A stretch of DNA of 64,000 nucleotides from NCBI GenBank assembly GCA_010015805.1, contig ML978134.1:372001-436000 (forward strand), given 5' to 3'. The notes beneath the pieces were generated by a model. The model did no database searches. It worked only from the letters and a program-made list of their open reading frames with translations, and was not told where the DNA came from. This DNA comes from Rhizodiscina lignyota (Eukaryota > Ascomycota > Dothideomycetes > Aulographales > Rhizodiscinaceae). The translations under genes were made by a program, and so were the position numbers. Positions 1 through 11,600 of this stretch are shown piece after piece (position 1 is the stretch's first letter; the number at the start of each line of letters is the position of its first letter).

Positions 1-861
1 CTCCAGGGAGTCATATCTTGTCCCCATATGACACTATTGGCTTTACCCAAATTTTGGGCAATATACAAAACCAGGTACCTCGTGCGTCTACGTCAGCAGC
101 GTGACGGCATAGTATTACTCCGCTTCAATCGTGATCCAGCGAACTACCAGGCCTTCCAATACCACCAACAACTGCAGCGACATGGTTTATGTACTGTGCA
201 GTGCGTGCAGATGGCTGCTGTGCGACCAGCGACGAAGAACTGGTGCAGCCGATAATGGGGGGGCGGGATGTGCCGAGGAATTATATTGGGGCTCTCTTGT
301 CAGACAGGGGAAAGAGTGCCCGAGGTTTCGATCGTCGCTGCCAGCCACGGCCGGGTTCTCTAGCGCGAGAAGGTCCGCATCCTGCATCCTGTCTGCATTC
401 CCGTCCCATTGTTCCAAAACCAAACCACCACTCCATGCAGCACCGCCCCAAACTTCCCCTCTCGTCCCTTGTCAGCATTTTTGCTCCTCACATCCTGGAG
501 TTCCACGCGTTCCAGTTCTTCGTTTGTCAAACCCAGCAACGCTAGGCTCTTGGTTTACCTCCCATTCGATGGGCTCGCCCTTCGTTGATCAAGCTTTGGC
601 CAATTTAGTGGCGCTCAAAGCACACGAATCATGGCGCAGCAGGAAAGCCGTTGACGGTTGGGGAGGGTACCGGAGGCGTTGCTGAGCTCGCCGCTTGCAA
701 CTCCTGCAAATTAAAAGGCGACGCTCCCAGCCCGCGAGTGCAGCTCTTTCACGCATCCGCCTTCATAACCCTTACTGTCGCTCCTCTTTTCGCAGCGCAA
801 TCATCCACATTCTTACAGTCGCTCTTTGCCATTTTATTTAATACTTCTAATAATCTTCAGC
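1..861. other. Left-edge intergenic region and 5' flank of the GPI-protein gene
   Basis: Open frames here (up to about 180 codons) overlap on both strands, have low-complexity Ser/Pro/Arg composition, no recognisable motif and no splice-consistent extension, so I read them as chance. The last 100 bases are pyrimidine-rich with an AT-rich stretch (about 826-850) just before the start codon at 862, as in many fungal promoters. Any gene that starts left of the window is not visible. Confidence 0.4.
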
Positions 862-1429
862 ATGCGTTTCTTCACCCTGCTCGCGCTTGCCGGCGCCGCT
901 ATCGCTACTCCTGAGGTCGAGAAGAGACAAGATTCATCCGTGAACACGTGAGTATCTACTCAATCGCGTCAAAAGTCCGTGAATCTGACGCGCCTTTAGC
1001 GCTTCCATCTATGGTGTACTGATCACCGCCCTCCCTTCCTCTCTCCTCGCTGAAGCCACCAACACCGCAAAACTCTCTTCCGATATCGCGAACCAATTCA
1101 AGACGACTACACCCGGCTGGTTCCAGTCGCTCCCATCAGATGTCCAGAGCTATCTGATCGATCAGGGCGAGAGCACAATGTCGGTTATGAGCACAGCTGG
1201 CACCGCTGGGGCAAGCTCTGGCGTCTCTGCCTCCAAGAATGCATCCACCATCGCAACCCCAACTCTCTCTGCCTCATCTGGGTCCGGCTCCTCTTCCGGT
1301 GGTTCTTCAGGCGGATCTGGGTCTTCAGGAGCCTCTAGCGTCTCAACTGCTGCCGCCGCCATTCCAACCGCTGTTGTCGGTGGAGGCATTGCCGGCCTCA
1401 TCGGTCTCATTGGTATGCTGGCTCTGTAA
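862..1429 (+). CDS. Small GPI-anchored, Ser/Gly-rich cell-surface protein
   Basis: Two exons, 862-947 and 1000-1429 (intron GTGAGT...TTTAG), give 171 aa. Visible in order: a signal peptide (MRFFTLLALAGAAIA), a Kex2-like dibasic site (EVEKR) at about residues 19-23, a roughly 80-residue folded domain with the motif PGWFQSLPSDVQSYL, a Ser/Gly/Thr-rich stalk (about residues 100-145), and a C-terminal hydrophobic tail ending GLIGLIGMLAL. A signal peptide plus Ser-rich stalk plus a hydrophobic tail without a basic anchor is the usual layout of fungal GPI-anchored wall or membrane proteins. I do not recognise a named family. A role at the plasma membrane or cell wall is inferred from the layout only. 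The start was chosen because only this exon supplies the signal peptide, and the phase across the intron is exact. Confidence 0.85.
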
Positions 1430-2212
1430 TTGAGGAATTGCAGTTTGGTGGGGAATTATATTATAAGAGTGGCAAAAGTCCAAGATGCGATGGCTTCCAA
1501 GCTACCGCATCACGGTGGAGTTGTAATGTGGAGGGTCAACTTTTTGCATGGAAGCGCACATTTCTGCCATTTAGTCTTGAGATGAGGGAATTTTGATACC
1601 ACAAAGCTGTTTGGACTTCCATGTAGCTATATTTACCCTCTATCTAATTTGAAACCTCGAACTTTCCTTAAGCATTTCGTTTTACCTGTCCTCGACTCCC
1701 GTCTGCTTCTGCGCGGGCCTATGGTCACTCATGGCGAATAGAATTTCTACGCAAGGACCGAATTATACCTTCTCACTCAGTTCGTTAGTTACACGCAATA
1801 CATCGTATGTCTGGGTCAATATGTAGTTTATATCGATCGTCACAAGGGTATCAAGGCACAGACTTGCCCCCGCCTCGTACGTATCCAATACGAACTCAAG
1901 AAGCGCCCTTAGAGCCAGGGATATTGATTACAACCAATACGTACTTCAGATTTTGTAGATAATATGGGTAGATCTCGAAGTTGCGATGTATTATGGCCTC
2001 AAGATTGCACTGGGACCCTGCATTAGGTCGCACGCGACAGCTCCGCGAAGCTGGCTCCCGAGGTCCCCCAATCCTATCATCGCGTGAGAATGCCGTCATC
2101 CACAGGAAGCTCATGTCCATCAGGTACCCGCTGTATGAATGCTGTACAGCGAGGCTGAGACTCTATCTACTCTCAATTGACCAGTTAGAGCAGAATAAAG
2201 GTCCCATCCCAG
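1430..2212. other. Intergenic, nothing recognised
   Basis: This holds the 3' flank of the GPI-protein gene and the 5' flank of the aldo-keto reductase gene. No frame here has a family motif or can be joined to a neighbour. No repeat or RNA gene was seen. Confidence 0.4.
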
Positions 2213-3545
2213 ATGGCTAGCTGTAAATCTCTTCGTCCTCCCTCGCGGTCTTTGCTCCGTACTGGGTTTCAAAGCTGTCTTTCCCGATCAAGATTTCTCC
2301 CATTATATGTCATACAGCAACGACAACAGCAGAGATGGTCCTCGCGGACTACACAATTCAAACTGAATACTGGTGCGGATATTCCTGCGCTGGGATTTGG
2401 GACAGTAAGCTGTTTGTGAATGTCCTGTTGGCCCTGCTTAGAGTTCTGACTGCATGTCTCCACAGTGGCAAGATAAAGAAGCACAGGAAGTATGTCCCAA
2501 ATGTATCGAATGAGCTATAAACGTGCTAAATGTATAATTACAGGATGCTGTCACAATTGCGCTTGCAACAGGATATCGACACATTGACACGGCACGCGTA
2601 TACGGAACTGGTACAAGAATTTCCATCCCTCGAATGGCGAATTGAAGACTATATCATGGCTAACCACCTCGCTACACAGAGGCGGCCGTCGGCGCGGCCA
2701 TCAAAAAGTCTGGCGTCCCGCGAAGCGAACTCTTCATAACCACAAAGCTCTGGAACAACTCTCACCACCCCGATGATGTTGAGCCGGCATTGGACGCGAG
2801 CTTGAAGGATCTCGGTACCGACTATGTCGACCTGTATTTGATGCACTGGCCTGTGGCGTGGGCGAGGGGCGAACAGTTGAGGCCGAAGGATGAGAATGGG
2901 AAGCTGATATTAGGCGATACCGACTATATCGACACGTATAAAGCTATGGAGAAGCTATATAAGAGCGGGAAAGCGAAGGCAATAGGAGTGAGCAATTTCT
3001 CGAGAGCCGAGATGGTGAGGTTGATGCAGAATACGAGGGTGGTATGTTTAAGAGCTACTTCTCCTGTTGTTATGTGAATATCGGGCGCGTGTACGATGCG
3101 AAGATATACTGACATGTGGACAATCTAGGTCCCAGCAGCACACCAGCTCGAACTACATCCCTGGCTGTCACAACCGGCTTTCGACAACTTCCACCGCAAC
3201 CGCAACATACACGTAACGCAATACTCGCCGTTCGGCAACTCCAACCCTGTGTACACAAAGGGCCAGGAGATGCCCAAGCTCCTTGATGACCCGACTCTGA
3301 AGAAGATCGGAGAGAAGCACGGGAAGACGCCGGCTCAGGTAGCGCTTGCGTGGGGGATAGCGCACGGGAGAAGTGTCATTCCCAAGAGCAAGACGAAGGA
3401 GAGGATTCAGGCTAATTTGGAGGGAGACTTCAAGCTTGATGAAGATGATGTGAAGAAGATTGATGAGATGAATAAGAGGTTGAGGTTCAATGATCCGAGT
3501 CAGAATTTCAGATGGGAGTTTTACAGTGACCTGGATGGGAAGTAG
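2213..3545 (+). CDS. Aldo-keto reductase, probable mitochondrial presequence
   Basis: Five exons: 2213-2404, 2466-2489 (24-nt microexon), 2544-2610, 2680-3041 and 3129-3545, giving 353 aa. All junctions keep phase. The catalytic tetrad of the AKR superfamily is visible: Asp in HIDTAR, Tyr in VYGTE, Lys in TTKLW and His in LMHWP. The C-terminal NADP-binding signature lies around [11 protein letters not shown]. These enzymes reduce aldehydes and ketones with NADPH; the substrate cannot be told from sequence. The first 50 residues precede the usual AKR start ([14 protein letters not shown]) and are rich in Arg and Ser with no acidic residues, as in a mitochondrial targeting peptide. No later in-frame Met precedes the barrel, which supports this start. 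It is about 30-50 aa longer than cytosolic AKRs for that reason. Confidence 0.9.
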
Positions 3546-4787
3546 ATCGCAAACCACAAATCGGCAAAATAGGGCCAAGAAGTGTTCATGCCAGAAGTTT
3601 GACAGATGTGCTCGGAAACCCAAACGATATGCCAAAGCAATTGTGCAGCAATATCAATGCTGTCATGCTTCGCATTGTACTTAGTATCGTGTGTAAATAT
3701 GTGCTTGTTCATAGCTCCGCTCAAATACTGAATCTGATTCTGTATATGATCGTAACCCCTTATAAAATGGAACTTCTCAAGCTACACTAGCCCCAGTGGT
3801 AATCTTCTTGCAGCTTGCAAGCAAATATACTCCAAGACATTATTCACGATCCTCAGCCGTAACGCGCTCGAGCCTCGAGTTTCAGACTGCGAACACTAGT
3901 GGACTCTGCGTGGAGCCAAAAACATGCTGGGACAATCGGTAGGGTTTATTTGTGCAATTCTGGAAACATTAGCAACATGAGCGTCTGCATGTACTGCAAG
4001 TACAGTGCCGAAAGCTGAACGGGCAATTATCTAAAACTATGGAAGTCAGCGCAAACAGCAGAAGTGGATTCTGCGCATAATCAAACGCAAGCTCAGCCCA
4101 CGTGGACCTCCGAACGCTTTGTGTTCAGAGATTTGGGACTGTTAAGTCAGCCTACGGTGCGCTGTCGATCGCAGAGGCTCCCTCCGCCGTTGAACGTGAC
4201 AATATGGAGACGTTTGAGGATTTCAGAGGTTGGGCGAATTCTACAAACCTAGAGAGTACAAGTTCAATTGGCCAATGAGAACGAGATTTCTTCTCGAACT
4301 TGATCAAACCGTGTAGGCGCCTAAAATTGATGCCTAATATATTTAGTGTCCTAAAAAGTAACAGGAATTTAATTCTTCTCGACGGAGCTTACAGAGAGAT
4401 CGTGACACTCGGCCGCAGACTCGTGAGGCAGTCGTTGAAACGCCGCGAAAGCGTTCTAGGCATCTGAAGACAAAAGAATTGGAAGAATCTCGAAGAGTTG
4501 GTAGTTCTTGGAAGCTTTAGCCCTTGATGCTCTTTCAAAAACTATCTTATTTGAATGAGCTATCTTATTCAAATAGAATCTTTGCTCCTTTCGGTCTGCC
4601 CACTTGTTGATCCGCCACAACGCCTTTCAATGCATTCCCATCAATCATGGTATCATTCTGCAATGCTTTAAACATAACCAAATGACGCTCAGTGGTATAA
4701 GGCATATCGCAGCTCAACTTCCTGTGGCGTGCTCATCTCTTGGGGGTTCTTGCAGCCTTCTGGTCGTCGGCGCTAGCAGATGGGTGT
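3546..4787. other. Long intergenic region between convergent genes
   Basis: This 1.2 kb lies between the 3' ends of the aldo-keto reductase and rpb12 genes. It is moderately AT-rich with only short frames. The one structured element I see is the small repeat/hairpin at 4542-4575. Confidence 0.4.
4542..4575. repeat. Short direct repeat combined with an inverted repeat
   Basis: The 10-mer CTATCTTATT occurs twice (4542-4551 and 4560-4569). TATTTGAAT at 4548-4556 is the exact reverse complement of ATTCAAATA at 4567-4575, so the segment can fold as a 9-bp hairpin. It lies about 210 bp beyond the 3' end of rpb12. Function unknown; it could be chance in AT-rich DNA. Confidence 0.5.
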
Positions 4788-5112
4788 TCATCTGGCTTCG
4801 AACTGGACCATTCTGCAGAAGATGTCAGAATTTCGCGCTCTATACAGTGTCTACTAGGAAGTCTTCAGTATGTTGCCTCACTGACCTGTTTGTCCTCTCC
4901 TTGTACAGCACGCGGTGGCCGCACTCTTTACACCTGATCGGATCTCCCCTCTTCAAGATGACCTTGTTGTCGCACTCGCCGCACGCATACTGCACGGGCT
5001 TTGATTGGTCTTCGGTGGTGTTCACTTGAGCTGTGAGGTTGAAGGGATTGTTGGCGGTCCCAGTGGCGCCGCCGTAGCTGGGAGAGCCAGAGCCGCCTTG
5101 TTGCGTGGACAT
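4788..5112 (-). CDS. RPB12: RNA polymerases I/II/III common subunit Rpb12 (ABC10-alpha)
   Basis: Two exons, 4886-5112 and 4788-4812, joined over a 73-nt intron, give 83 aa. The C-terminal half carries the Rpb12 zinc ribbon: CGEC, then RCKECGHRVLYK, so C-x2-C ... C-x2-C, and the conserved tail MVQFEAR. That tail is encoded by the last 25-nt exon and appears only if the intron is spliced, which confirms the model. Rpb12 is shared by all three nuclear RNA polymerases and helps hold the Rpb3/Rpb11-like platform together. The N-terminal 35 residues are Ser/Gly-rich and variable. I chose the Met at 5112 (MSTQQGG); an in-frame Met 8 codons upstream (5136) is possible. It is head-to-head with nar1. 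Confidence 0.93.
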
Positions 5113-5513
5113 TCTGAGAATGCGGTGATTTCGCAAGACTAGATCCTGAGGAAGTTGAAGTCGGGTCGCGAGATTTGACGTTCAAGATGGATACACGGAG
5201 TGCGGAGGATGTAATACAGTTGGAGCTTGCATGTTGTTGAAACTATAAATTATTAACCCTAGCTCGAGGTGGCGGCAAATACCGGCGGAAAAGGAAAAAA
5301 GGGTCCAGTGCCAGCGTCCAGTGCCAGCGTCCGATGACGGAATTGCGGCAATTAGAAATCTAAACGCAGTCACTCGCCGCGTGTTTGACTAAAAGAGTTG
5401 CATTTTCTCCTCCTAAACAACAGTAGATTAGGAGCATTACGATTCCACACACTTCCTGACATCTCCATGATCGGTTTCCTGGGACAATCTGTTTGTTCTT
5501 CCTTCGCGCCACC
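5113..5513. promoter_or_regulatory. Shared bidirectional promoter region of rpb12 and nar1
   Basis: Only 401 bp separate the two divergent start codons, so both promoters must lie here or overlap the genes. It contains a purine-rich stretch (about 5287-5302) and a 13-bp tandem repeat. No clear TATA box. Both genes are housekeeping genes, which fits a shared constitutive promoter. Confidence 0.5.
5304..5329. repeat. 13-bp perfect tandem duplication in the rpb12/nar1 promoter
   Basis: TCCAGTGCCAGCG occurs twice head-to-tail and is followed by a third partial TCC. It lies roughly midway between the two start codons. It could be a doubled factor site or simple replication slippage. Confidence 0.8.
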
Positions 5514-7463
5514 ATGAGCGCCATCCTCTCGGCCGACGACTTGAACGACTTTATCTCGCCTGGGGTCGCGTGTATCAAGCCTATTGAAACGCTCCCCGCA
5601 CAACAGCCAGGCGATGGCTCTGTAAGCTACTTTAAATGCATTGTCCTGATGTCTATGAAGCATAGCTGACTGAGACGCCCTTCGCAGAATCCCTATGAAG
5701 TCACTACCGAAGACAAAGTTGCCGCCTCCAATCCTCCTCCGGCACAAATATCCCTCACAGACTGTCTCGCATGCTCGGGGTGTGTCACATCTGCGGAAGC
5801 AGTACTCGTGAGCCTGCAGTCGCACACAGAAGTCCTCAATACCTTGGATGCTTATCCGTCTTTGCCACTGCCATGGTCTGAGCACCGAGCAACGAATGGC
5901 TACCGGAATGGGATACATAATGGCTTGAATGGACATTCAAACGGCCAAGGATGGAATGAAAGAGATGGGAAGATATTTGTTGCCAGCATATCTCCTCAAT
6001 CTCGCGCTTCCCTTGCTGCCCTCTACAACATTTCTTCCGGCAGCGCGGGCCATTTGATCGAGCAGCTTCTCCGTGGGCCTAGCGGTCTCGCTTCCGGCGG
6101 TCAGCATGGCAGCCATTTCGCTTACGTTCTCGACACGAATGTCTGTCGTGACATCGCGCTGGTTATAGCCGCTCAGGAAGTTGAAGGTACGGCGAAAGAG
6201 CCAAAGAAGCCGATCCTCACCAGCGCATGTCCTGGTTGGATATGCTACGCCGAGAAAACACATCCACATATTTTACCGCACTTGTCGCGGTTAAAGAGTC
6301 CACAAGCGCTAACGGGGACGCTCGTGAAGAGTCTGTTGTGGAAGAAATATGGGATACCGCCGGAGAAGGTGTGGCATCTCGCAGTGATGCCGTGCTTTGA
6401 TAAGAAACTGGAGGCTTCCCGTGCCGAGCTGACATCTGCCGCGTGGAGTGGGTCCGGCGAACCAGTCCGCGATGTCGACTGCGTAATTACAGTTCGGGAG
6501 CTGCTCAATATGGCAGATGCGAGAGGGATATCCTTACCAAACCTACCACTGAGATCCGTACCGAGAGAAAAGTTTCCGGACATGGAGATAGATCGATTTT
6601 TGTTCCCTCCGGGGCGGCGGAAAAGAGGTGTGAATGGTGAAGATCAGGCTGCTGGAACAAGCGGAGGCTATTTGTGGCACGTCTTGCAAAGTGCCAGTGC
6701 AAAGGAATGTGGAAGCCGAGTGGAAGTTGAAAGAGGGCGCAATGCGGATGTCGTTGAATACCGTGTCGTACGGGATGGAGTCACAGGAAAAGAGATTTTG
6801 TTCCGAGCTGCAAGATATTATGGCTTCAGAAACATCCAGAATCTGGTCAGGAGGCTTAAGCCGTCAAAAACAAGCAGACTCCCCGGTGCTGCTAGGAGAC
6901 CTGGAAGCCATACTAGCCCGGCTCAGACTGGATCCGGCGATTATGCTTACGTGGAAGTCATGGCATGCCCTGGTGGATGCACGAATGGAGGGGGTCAAAT
7001 AAAAGCAGCGGACCTTGGCTCGCTTGGTGCAGTTGAGGGAGGCACGCTAGACATTGACATGGACGGGAAAGGAGGAGTTACAGATCAAAGGAAACTGTTG
7101 GCAAAAGTGGACGAGGCGTACTTCTCTGCGTCTAGCGAGTCTGAGGGCGAGGATTCTGACGAAAATATGGATGAATTTACAGACACGGATGCGATGGATA
7201 TTGATGATACCCCACGAGTTAATGGACACGGGCAGCGTAAATTTGACGGTGGTCATGGAAAAGAGGTGGTAAATGGTATTTCTATCCGGTATATCTCGGA
7301 TGTCCTGAGGCACTGGTCTGATACCACAGGGATCGATATCGATACACTTGTCTATACCAGCTACAGGGCAGTGGAAAGTGATGTCGGGAAGAGTAAAGGC
7401 AAGAAAACAAGTGATGTGGAAAGAGTGGCCGGTCTGGCAAGCAGCATTGGTGGTGGATGGTGA
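5514..7463 (+). CDS. NAR1: Cytosolic iron-sulfur assembly factor Nar1
   Basis: Two exons, 5514-5621 and 5688-7463, give 627 aa. Nar1 is an iron-only-hydrogenase-like protein of the CIA machinery; it passes Fe-S clusters from the Nbp35-Cfd1 scaffold to the Cia1-Cia2-Met18 targeting complex. Visible: the N-terminal motif [20 protein letters not shown], the first cluster cysteines (Cys in GVAC plus TDCLACSGC), and the C-terminal H-cluster-like cysteines in [18 protein letters not shown] and [12 protein letters not shown]. The C-terminus ends in Trp (SIGGGW), as expected for the tripeptide-like targeting tail of CIA factors. An acidic insert (about residues 505-540, [19 protein letters not shown]) precedes the C-terminus; similar low-complexity inserts are common in fungal Nar1. 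The first exon is needed to supply the N-terminus and first Cys. Confidence 0.95.
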
Positions 7464-7792
7464 GGATCTGCTTGGTTCAATGTATGCCACGAATAGAATT
7501 GTGCATATCTAGACATGTAAGAGCTAGCATGAGAACCATTTAATGAGTTCATGAGTATGATAAAGGCATCAATCCATCGATCGCCCGACTCCTTGAACAC
7601 CAGGCAATGCAAATGACAACCGAGTAAATAATGGCGAGAGAGATCGCAACCGCTGCGTTAATCATGCCCATATCAAAAGCACAATGCGAGTCCTCTCGTA
7701 CGCAGCTTGTGTATATCAAGATCATCTTGAACCGCCTGATGTATCAGCGTGACTATCGAGCTCATTTCGTGCACAGCGGTGTATGCATGTGT
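7464..7792. other. Convergent 3' region of nar1 and mms2
   Basis: This 329 bp between two facing stop codons must hold both terminator/polyadenylation regions. Nothing else is seen; the open frame crossing it into mms2 is antisense. Confidence 0.4.
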
Positions 7793-8338
7793 CTAGTACG
7801 TCGAGCCTTCAGGTGGCTGCGGCAGCTTCTTGTTCTGCGGCAGGGCCATGTACCTCCGCAGCTCAATCAGGATAGTCTCCATGGTGAACTCGCGCTTCCA
7901 CTGTTGCAAGCATGGCAACTTCGTCGGATCGACCTCGCCGGTCTTCTGGTCAACGCAGGGAACGTTAACTTTGGACACGAAAGTGACGGTGGGTGGCTGA
8001 TCAGGGTAGTTGTCGCCGCAGTGAATCTTGAGGGAGTATATCCGGTTCTCATGGACGCTCTACTCATAGACCGGTGTCAGTAAAACTTTGATTTGTAGAC
8101 GCAGTATTAGAGGAGGCGCAAACTAACGTGTGGAGGACCCAAGATAGTGCCGTTCCAGTTTGTCATGAGCAGATCTGAGCCGTCGTCCAGGCCATATGAG
8201 CACGCCTCTAATCAAGATCATTAGCCGTGTGATACAGTAAGGCGGTAGCAACGCCTCTATCATACCCGCGCCCAAGCCCTTCTCGCCTTTCTCAAGCTCT
8301 TCGAGCAACCGAAAGTTCCTAGGCACCTTGGCACCCAT
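7793..8338 (-). CDS. MMS2: Ubiquitin-conjugating enzyme variant Mms2
   Basis: Three exons, 8266-8338, 8128-8207 and 7793-8059, give 139 aa. Mms2 is an inactive E2-like partner of Ubc13; the pair builds K63-linked ubiquitin chains on PCNA in error-free post-replication repair. The N-terminus [18 protein letters not shown], the middle [18 protein letters not shown] and the C-terminus [18 protein letters not shown] match the family closely. The active-site Cys of true E2s is absent at the expected place, as in all UEVs. Exon 2 was placed by its motif (SYGLDDGSD...NWNGT); it is split from its neighbours by phase-1 and phase-0 introns with good GT-AG ends. Length equals the family norm. Confidence 0.95.
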
Positions 8339-8679
8339 GGTGGACGTCTGTGAATGTAAAGGCTAATCCAATCGGTGGTGGCGAGGCACGAGTTGTAGGG
8401 AGTCAAGCAAAGAGAGCTTTAGGAAGGAGTACAAAGGCCGAAGAGAGAGAAGGCGGTTTATATAAGTGCTGCCTTCAAACTGCAGCTTGCACGCGCATGA
8501 CACGATATGTTGGCTTGTGTAAGGCTGAAAATGGGCGGCTAATATCCGGCAAACTGTCCCTACAGGCTAGGCCAGGATACTTGTTGTGGACATTTGGCCT
8601 ACCGCACGTGGAAACGTAGCAAACGCATGCATGCATTGATGTACCAAATTCCTAGCCTCTCCGACAATGCGTGACGAGC
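8339..8679. promoter_or_regulatory. Shared bidirectional promoter region of mms2 and mon2
   Basis: This 341 bp separates divergent start codons. A TATA-like TTTATATAAG sits at about 8457-8466; read on the minus strand it is about 120 bp upstream of the mms2 start, so it may serve that gene. No obvious repeat. Confidence 0.45.
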
Positions 8680-11600
8680 ATGACTGCTCAGATACTGAAT
8701 TCTGAGCTTTCGAACCTCGTTCAGGAGTCGAAACGCAAGAACCCAGAACTTCGAAATGTGAATCTGGATGCCCTTCACTCCTGATCATACCGGCTGACGT
8801 GTAGAGATGTAGGCGGCAGAGAAATCACTCCAAGACCTCAAATCTCTTTCGGTGACGTCTGAGTCTCAGCTTTCTGCTGGTAGGTTCGCAAAACCAGATT
8901 TCAATAATATACTGACTTTGGCGAAGACCTTGTCCGACGACCGCATTTCATCACCCCCTTCCTGCTCGCATGTTCTAGCAAGAATGCCAAATTCGCAAGC
9001 TCTGGGGCCGGCTGCATTCAAAGGCTGGCCATTTCAAGTTCGCTCCCTAAGGAACGCCTCAAAGAAACCATTGACGCCCTGAAGGAATGTAATTCAATCA
9101 GTAAGAGATGTGACGCCTCATCTACACCCCTTTCACTGACATACCCAAGGTCTTGAGGTCCAGCTCAAGATATTACAAACGCTCCCGGCTCTGTCTCAGA
9201 ATTATTCTACCGCTATCCGAGGAGAACTTCTATTTGGTCTATTGCAAACATGTTCGGCTTTGCAAGCCGCAAAACATATCGCTGTGAGCAGTTCCGCGGC
9301 CGCCACATTACAGCAACTCATCGCCTCTCTCTATGAGGGATTAGAAGATGAAGACTCTAGGTCTCTCGAAGTCCCCACCGTGGCGGAGGTTCCAGCTGAG
9401 AATGGCCGTATCCAAGTTCGATCTGTTGCTCACGATGCTTACCGGGTCTTCTATGATCTCTGTCTTTTAACAGAAGGATCCAAACCGAAATATGTGAAGC
9501 TCACATCTCTTCCTCAAACCACCGGGCTGGAATTGATTGAGAGTGTACTTTTGAGTCACGCCTCAATCTTTGACAGCCATCCAGAACAGGCCAACATCCT
9601 TCGTTCCATATTGATGCCTTTCATCATCAGATCACTTTCAGAACGCCAAAACTTTCCCATCACTGTACGAGTGATGCGCGTTCTCTCTGTTGTGGTTCGC
9701 CGTCATCTTGCAATTGTGCCCTCGGAAGGCGAGATTTCACTCGGACTCGTTAACCACATGCTGGACCCGGATGCGGCGCCTTTATGGAAAAGAGCTTTGT
9801 GCATGGAGGTATTTCGCTTTATATATAGCGATATTGGCCTCATTCTGCAAATCTGTAGTCAATATGACGATGCAGATGGCAAAAAGCAAGTGCTCCGAGA
9901 CAACTTGGCGATGTTTGTCCGAATGGCATCTGAGAAACCCTCAGTTATCGGCCTGGGACAGCAGTCAACAATTCCTGCCGGCCAAGGCCCGAACGAAGAT
10001 GGTCCTCTGGAACCACCTGTTATGGAAGCAACAGGTGTCTCAGGTCTCATTAGCACACCGGCGAATAACACATCACCAGGCATCAGTGTGCATTGGAGTT
10101 CAATAAGAACCGCTTGTCTGGATCAACTGGACAAACCAGACCCACCTCAGCTCCCTGAAACGTACATCTATTCTCTTGTACTGACCTGTATCAACAACCT
10201 ATCCGAGAATTTGGCCAGATTTACGCTGCCGCTCACTGTCCATAAGGAAAGTCGAGGGCGAAAACGTGCTGAGACGCAAGAATCTAGCGAACGGGAAGCC
10301 TCACCTCTTCCACTAACGGAAACCACTGGTGGGCAAGAGAGCTCCAATGGCTTGTCAAGAAGCACCTCACATCGCAAACGGACTGTGCCGATCAACCCCT
10401 TGACACTGGAGGGCCACCGCTCTCGACAGGGTATCAAGGTCATCGCTTCGTTGATTGAGAATAGCTGGCCTGCAGTGCTCGCTTGCTGCTCCACATTCCT
10501 TTACGCAGCCTTGGACAATGAGTACTACCGTGCGCTCGTGCGATCATTTCAGAAAATCACGCAAGTTGCGGGCCTTTTGAGGATGGCAACCCCCAGAGAT
10601 GCGTTCCTAACCACGTTGGGCAAATCGGCTGTTCCACCCAATGTAATCGCGGCAAACATGTCACCAATGACTTCAGTTCCAGAGAGCCCAAGCATATTTC
10701 AAAATGCTAAAGGTTTACTGAGTGTGGATGCTCTGGTCAGTCCAAGCACGCCAACAGACAGAGATCGCCGTGCTTCTGCAGACTTAGGACCTCCTTCCCT
10801 GAATGCGAGGAATTTATTGTGCCTCCGGGCTCTTGTCAACATCGCTATTGCGCTTGGCCCAACATTAGAGGGTGCATGGGGGATCGTCTGCGAAACGTTG
10901 CAACAGGCAGACATGATCATGGCAATTTCGTCATCTCGAGGCCCCAATCGTGACCAACGTTCAGCCGGAGGCCCCATGCCAAGGTCAGATGGGGAGAATA
11001 CTGCACCGCAATCAATTGCCACAGAAGTAGCAGCGGTTCAGGCAGCAGCGTCGAGGTTGTTTGAAAGCACTGCAGACTTTCCAAATGAGTCCTTCGTGCA
11101 TGTACTGGCGGCTCTATGCAAGCTCCTGCACACTGAGGAATCTCCTGCAAAGCGCAATCAATCTGGAAAACGATCACCGAGCCTCATGCAGCACCAACGT
11201 AGAATCGGCAGCTTCTCAGCAATATCAATTAACACCGAATCGCAAATTCAAGACTACGTACTGGCGCTGCGAAAGATAGGCAATGTTGCCACGCTCAACG
11301 TTGATCGATTCATACAATATGATATCGAGTCGAGCGGATGGGGATTGCTAACAGCCCATTTGATATCGCTCTCCTGCAATACTAGCATCGCAAGCCCAGC
11401 ACGTCGTCTTTCTGCTGAAATCTTGAGCAGGATCGCTCAGGAGTCGGTCAGCTCCACAGCTGCGGAAAATCCGGAAACTCGTAGCAACATTCAGAAAAGG
11501 GCATTTGCAGCACTGGCGGCGGGAATAAATGGCCTAGGTTCGAATGAGGATTCGAAGCAATATTCTCTATCCAGAGACATTGACGCTGATGTCCATTTCA

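Noticed and set aside
131-685. Open frame of 184 codons at the left edge
   Set aside because: No family motif, low-complexity composition, overlaps equally long frames on both strands, and no splice-supported extension.
5370-5936. Minus-strand frame of 188 codons over the nar1 start
   Set aside because: It overlaps exon 1, the intron and exon 2 of nar1 on the other strand, and its text has no motif.
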